Origin: Viridothelium virens | Taxonomy: Eukaryota > Ascomycota > Dothideomycetes > Trypetheliales > Trypetheliaceae | Length of the DNA: 64,000 nucleotides | Direction of reading: 5' to 3' | Assembly: GCA_010094025.1 (NCBI GenBank) | Contig: ML991775.1 | Location: 248,001 to 312,000, forward strand | In this document: positions 59,082 through 64,000 of the stretch, one piece after another | Position numbering within the stretch: position 1 is the stretch's first letter | How the letters are laid out: the number at the start of each line of letters is the position of its first letter | Translations under genes and position numbers: made by a program | Notes under the pieces: model-generated | Told to the model about the DNA's origin: nothing | Database searches by the model: none | The model's input: only the letters and a program-made list of their open reading frames with translations

Positions 59082-61302
59082 TTAAGTGGTGGAAGAGCTG
59101 TTGGTAGGCACACCAAGAATGCTCAAAATCTTGGGGAAATTCTGAAGTGTCATTAGCACGTGGGAGACGATTAAGAAAACAAAGATGAAGTAAGACCCAC
59201 CGGTGTTCCGAATCCAGTTACAGGATCCCACCCAGCCTTCGCCGCGAAACCGTTAGTTCCACAACCAATCGCGCTCCCACTCGTAATGTCATTAAATCCC
59301 GCGTATGCCGTCTTATACAGCAAGGGATTGAAGAAGCCCAATGGACTCTTGCCCGCTGCAATCAGCGCATCATTGACTAAGCTCAAGACCGCGCTCGCCG
59401 CCGGCGTTGCCGCGCTCGTACCATCGACTGAGATGACTTCCCCGTCATAGACGACCGCAAAGCGCTGGCCCTGCGCGCTGATATCGGGGTACCCGCGGCC
59501 GGAGGCGTTGAACAGACCAGCGTACTCACCATTCAACGACGCGATGTATTGCGGGACAGTCGTATTCTGATAATACGGACGAGCAAAGTAGTTGCTGAAC
59601 CCCCCACCGGACGCAAAGTTATTCGAGGAATCGAAGGCCGCGACCTCGGGCGCAAAGTTCTTGGTCGCGCCGACGGACGTGATGTAGGGGCAGGTCGAGG
59701 GGAATTCGGGGATGAAGGCAGTCGCGTTGGTGCCATTGTTCGAGGTGCAGCCACCTGTGGGACCCACGCCACTGTCTCCAGAGGCGAAGAGGAGCGTGTG
59801 GCCCTGGACGCCAAATTTCGCGAATTCTTGGCAAACGCGAGCAGCAAAGCTAGGGGGGACCGTCTGTTCATCGTCGTCGTACGAGGTGCTGATGACCTGA
59901 GGGACAGAGCTTTGTCCCTCGACAAAGGTGATCCATGTGAGATACGGCTCGTTGGTATCTGTTGGCGTATTGACATCGGGAATGAAGTCGGGAGATCCTC
60001 CAGTATTGTACGCGGTAAGAGGCGTTGGGTACGAGATACCCAGGATAGTCTCGGCATCCAGATTACCCTCAATGTCTTGACCATTACCGAGTTGGGTTGC
60101 GCTCAATGGGGTCTGTTGGTTTTGACCGTTGGCGATGATATCAATTGTGAACTGTTGTCCTGCCCCTGCTGCGTCAGGGCGGAAATTCTGGAGGAAAATC
60201 GACACATCAGAGCGATTATTTGTCTCGTTCAGGTAATTGCATAATGCAATTTGATTCTGTCCTGGGACTTGTGGTACGTAATCGACTGTCCCATAAAGAG
60301 TTCGGAGGCAAAGAGGAGTGACAAGACTGGTATTACAGACTTGAGACACAGTGGGGTGCTGGACACCTGGCGTTCCTAGCGGCACTCTCAAAGCTCCTTC
60401 TGCTTTAGACACAGGCTTCAAGGTCGAGCTCCGCTTCATGTTTGGCTTAGAAAGCTTCGAGGGTCGCGAGAATGAATTCGTAGGCTGAATGGCATCAACG
60501 TGCCCGTGCAGGTGCCTTGGCAAAGACCACTCTGGAGCACGAACCATGCGCGTGCCGTCCTCGTCGTGCTTATAAACAGAATACTCCGTGTCAAGCAGTT
60601 GTTCCACTTGCTTGACGGGTAGGCGAACCGTAATCCAATCACCAGCTTGAGTGTGGCTCAGGGTATCTAGGTCAACGCCGTTGTCCGAAAGCCATTCGTG
60701 AACATCGTCCGAAGCCTCTTCAGTGGGTCTGATGTACTTCGAGACTTCCTCCGGGGTAAGATGTTGTCCATAACGAGGATGATCAGGGTCAGAGACCTCC
60801 ATCAATTGCTTTTCCAGGTCTCCGAATCGGCTTTGTTTCAACCCAATGGACAAGGTGATGTGGTGATCCTCAGGAGCTGGACCCTCGCGAGTCCATTTTG
60901 CAGGGACATCGTAGCTGTCCTTGACAGCATACGGGGTGCGAGATTGAACTATGGAATTGAATCAGCACTGCAGTGACACCGGTGAAGTCCGACTGAAGTA
61001 GTTCAAAGCGGCGCGCATAAGAAGATATGGAGCCTGTAGGGCCTTCCCAAAATAAGGTTACCAAGTAAACAGCTCAAACGATCAGGAGTTTAGCCACCAC
61101 TCCTCGGAGGGCGCCGTTTTGGCCCTATCTCGAAACTCCTCACTACCAATTCACTTCGCTTTGGGCTTGAAATGTAGGTGATACACATTCCGCAGCCAAT
61201 TGGGAGATTAAAGTAACACGAACCTTTGTCTCCAGTGTAGACAGGCTTCCCACACGCTACGTCCCCCAAGACCGCCAAAGAAAGCAACCCAAGAGCCCAC
61301 AT
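59082..61302 (-). CDS. Secreted tripeptidyl peptidase, sedolisin family (S53)
   Basis: Acid-active extracellular serine-carboxyl peptidase releasing tripeptides. Three exons: 61302-61224, 60948-59201 and 59141-59082, giving 628 aa. Exon 1 encodes a signal peptide (MWALGLLSLAVLGDVACG). A pro-domain follows (about 30-200: VPAKWTREGPAPEDHHITLSIGL begins it). The catalytic domain has Glu and Asp in EGNLDAE, the oxyanion Asp in SGDSGVG and the nucleophile in GTSAATP. The C-terminal calcium-site region ends DPVTGFGTP. Reading through the last donor would end the protein at VGLTSSLFS; the spliced form gives NFPKILSILG, which matches the family end much better. Intron 1 is long (275 nt) with a GTTCGT donor and was inferred from frame and the pro-domain sequence. 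Confidence 0.9.
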
Positions 61303-62451
61303 TGTCAAAAGAATGGTAATCAAAGAATGGCCTTGCAAACGAGAGTAGCACGACGACACTCAGAAGAGCCCACTATGGTCAAGAGGGGCTTCGCCGGCTC
61401 TTTAATGTATTTTCCCCACAGTCGCGCTTCGCCCATCTCCTGTGTCCATGGCATCATCGAAGCGACTGCTCCTTGCCCTGCAGGTACCCCTTGGTGCTCC
61501 ATATCCGTTATCAGGGGAGTCCCGTCAAGCCAATCGTGGCATTGGCACTCGCACAGGATTTGGAGGGTTGATCGGACGTAAGGCCGGGTACGACACCCTG
61601 TACCTGCCTAATCAACACAGTGAGGTGGGTTGAACATGGTGATGATGCTGGATGATTGGTGGATAAGATCCTAGCACGGACCGAAAGTTACTAGCGCCAG
61701 TATACACCACTATGCCACCAGGCCACCTCGCTTGGCACGTCTTGGTTACGAGATGCCAAGGGCTCTGGTGGCATTTGGCTAATTCGAGATCTTTTTACCT
61801 GCCTCATCTTGAATAATGTCTGCCAAGCATGGGTGAAAGACCCAAGGCGTGACTTCTGTATCTACCCTACCTAGCTTGGTTAGAACATTGTGGTTTGCGG
61901 TGCAGATAGTCCGCAGGATAGAGCACTGTAGCACCGTAGCTACAATGCTCTGCCATGCTGAAAGAAGCTTAATGAACGCTATCACAGCCGGGTGGCAACG
62001 TCCGACGGGAGGCTGAAGCCCGCTGAGATAGTGGCGGAAGGAATGACGCCGCTGCCGCACTGTCTCACGGTCTCACGGTCTCAGTCAGATAGCGTGTTGC
62101 GTTTGGATTGGTCCCTGAGTGTTTCGCCTCAACCCTAATTGGCCATCTTCTCGAAGCTTTGAAATTTCAGGATCAGGATAGACGTAATCAGTAGCATTTG
62201 CACGCATAAAGCACATTGCCTGATGTGGCATGATAATTTGGAATGCAAGAATGTGGTTTGCATTTTTACGTGTCTATATTCACTTGGTGACCATCCGTCC
62301 CAGTGGGTGAGCCGCTGCCAGTGTATCCTCGGAGCAGACCCAACCCGAAACGCCAGTTTCCTACGAGAGGACCGGTCTATAGATAAGCTCACTATGTACA
62401 CGGCGTGCGTATCAGGTCATCGGAGTTATAGGTGTTGTTCCGTCTACTCTA
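61303..62451. other. Sedolisin upstream region
   Basis: About 1.15 kb between the peptidase start and the mitochondrial carrier stop. Contains a small direct duplication (TCTCACGG twice near 62063-62079). No gene is supported. Confidence 0.5.
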
Positions 62452-63604
62452 TCATTCTCCTGCTGAATCTTCGGGATCGTATATTCTAGGGAGGTAGTGC
62501 TTGGTGTTTTCGTACACCAGAAACGTCACGCAGGTCGAAGGGAGGACGCGAATGATATTGGGCCCAAGTCTAAGTTGTGTTGTCAGCGCTGAAGCCCGGC
62601 TCAGTTTAGAAGAGTTAGAGAATAGGAACTGCGGCCTACCCTCTGTAGAAACCTGCGAGTCCCTCCTGTTTCCAGATCTGGCTTGCCACTCCTCTAACGT
62701 TCAGGAATGTTCCTGTCGCTTCATCCTTGATTTGTAACCTGGTCCTCAGGACCTGATATGGGTATGTGACGCTTCCCGCAAAGGCCTTTGACATTGCAGA
62801 CAAATTTACATAATCCAGATTTGTCAGGTCCTGCTTGCTGCCCCTGCTCTTCGCCCAGTGGTTTTTTAGTTGCTCGTATGCCATGAATTGTATCGCCCCA
62901 TGTGATACGCCGAATAATGAGGGGATGAGGCCACGGTAGAATCCCGGGATGCCTTCGCGTGTCCAGATGTCCCTGGCGCCATGCATGATGCCGGTGTATG
63001 CGTCAGGTGCATTGCGGGCAGTGGACAGCATTCTAGTCTTGATAACCCAGATCGGATTAGTGCAGGCGGCTGTGAGGATTCCTGAGACGCCTGACGCGAT
63101 GAAGTAGTCTGAAGACGACAGTTGCGCATTCTCGCCTCGGAGTGATACCAGCATCTCCTTGAGATTTCCATACCTGCGGGCAATTAGGGGTCGCGAAGTG
63201 ATTCGGTTGTGCACCCGAGGGCTTCTCACCAGAGAAAATAGAGCGCCCAGCTAACCGAATTACCAATCATGTTTGGCATGAGACCGCGATAGAAGGCGCG
63301 CCCACTCCTCTCTTCCAGCATGAGCTCACGCGTTACTCTCCAAGTGTCGCCCCATCGCGTCCGCTGAACTTGCCGCACTGAAGACGCCTTCGATCAGCCT
63401 AAGTTCCCAGGCTCATCATCTTCGCTCGAGACCTTTAAACCCTCTGGCATTCCTACCTTGCAAACGCGTCTTGACAACATCGAAAGGGTGCACCGCCAGT
63501 GTGCTCACGATACCCGCTGTAAAGCCAGCGACGGTCTCGACGATTGAAGGAGAGAGGGATGGGTGCGCTGTGCGGCCTTCAATCGGTGGCACGACCCGAG
63601 GCAT
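62452..63604 (-). CDS. FLX1: Mitochondrial FAD/folate carrier (FLX1/SLC25A32-like)
   Basis: Inner-membrane carrier of the SLC25 family, predicted to move FAD or folates. Four exons: 63604-63457, 63377-63230, 63173-62640 and 62569-62452, giving 315 aa, the standard size. Three repeats carry the carrier motif: HPFDVVKTRLQ, NPIWVIKTRML and YPYQVLRTRLQ. Subfamily marks are NSVSWALYFLWYGNLK (Flx1/folate carriers have a similar SWALYFLWY) and GLGPNIIRVLPSTCVTFLVYE. Repeat 1 is split by two introns. The start is the first ATG; no presequence is needed in this family. The substrate assignment rests on motif resemblance and could be folate rather than FAD. Confidence 0.9.
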
Positions 63605-64000
63605 CGTGCTGTGAAGGTTGTTTGCTCAACCATAGGCATGCTGAGAGGTGAAGAAAAGCATGGAGATGTGTCATGGGGATAAGAAGCGAAAAAGTGAAAA
63701 GTGTCGCGGAAAACCTACTAATCGACGATAACTTCGTCATAGCGGGGGCTGACCGACACCGACCTCCGCTCCGCCCCGCGGTTTCTCTCCCTACTTTATA
63801 CCTTCGAGGCCGCCGGCCGACCGAGTTGCCCTATAGGCAGCTCTCACCGCAGCGCATGTTGATTGAACGCTTTTAAGTACCGACACTTCTTCTATACAAC
63901 TCTAGATATCATGGAAGGTACCTAATTTATAATCACTCGGTGTGCCCCGTACCTGCTCTGATCCACGAAATCACACAGGCAATATATGGCGCATTGGGAA
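63605..64000. other. FLX1 upstream region and window edge
   Basis: Holds the carrier gene promoter. A GC-rich patch lies at 63750-63830. No coding sequence is supported before the window ends. Confidence 0.5.

Noticed and set aside
59549-60244. 231-codon plus-strand frame
   Set aside because: It is antisense to the sedolisin catalytic domain, whose family motifs are unambiguous.

Overview
The window is nuclear DNA of a filamentous ascomycete (Pezizomycotina; Dothideomycetes is my best guess, not proven). The reasons are many short GT-AG introns (about 37-100 nt), multi-exon housekeeping genes of fungal type, fungal-specific families (RIX1, YPP1, sedolisin, fungal small Cys proteins, CmcJ-like oxidoreductase) and no operons. 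I rebuilt gene models by hand from splice signals. Unless noted, each model keeps frame through every junction. I saw no tRNA, rRNA, CRISPR array, transposase, reverse transcriptase or LTR.

Layout. (1) 0.4-21.8 kb is dense housekeeping DNA: 3-phosphoglycerate dehydrogenase, nucleosome assembly protein, a sucrose/alpha-glucoside-type H+ symporter, glucose-6-phosphate dehydrogenase, a P5B vacuolar ATPase (Ypk9/ATP13A2 type), a cyclopropane-synthase/coclaurine-N-methyltransferase-like methyltransferase, a BUR1/CDK9-type kinase and aspartate kinase. (2) 21.8-28.8 kb is gene-poor. It holds two short Cys-rich fungal protein genes, one 137-aa hypothetical ORF, a degenerate tandem repeat, a diverged inverted repeat and scattered coding-like remnants. 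(3) 28.8-35.4 kb carries the divergent pair YPP1 and RIX1. (4) 35.4-42.9 kb is an accessory stretch: a secreted yellow/MRJP-like protein, a broken GST-CmcJ fusion gene and a secreted protein of unknown family. (5) 42.9-49.3 kb carries the divergent pair glycyl-tRNA synthetase / RPF1, then a family-4 glycosyltransferase. (6) 49.3-61.3 kb has a large mosaic subtilisin, a SIZ/PIAS SUMO ligase and a secreted sedolisin. (7) At 62.5-63.6 kb lies a mitochondrial FAD/folate carrier.

Functional links are loose, as expected in a eukaryote. SER3 and HOM3 belong to amino-acid biosynthesis, and a Gcn4/CpcA-type GAGTCA core lies close upstream of each. RIX1, RPF1 and GlyRS serve ribosome production and translation, and each has a compact divergent promoter. 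The two extracellular peptidases and the secreted proteins in the accessory stretches point to a saprotrophic or host-associated lifestyle. The most unusual items are the GST-CmcJ fusion, the paired small Cys proteins in decayed DNA, the mosaic subtilase and the likely dual-targeted GlyRS.
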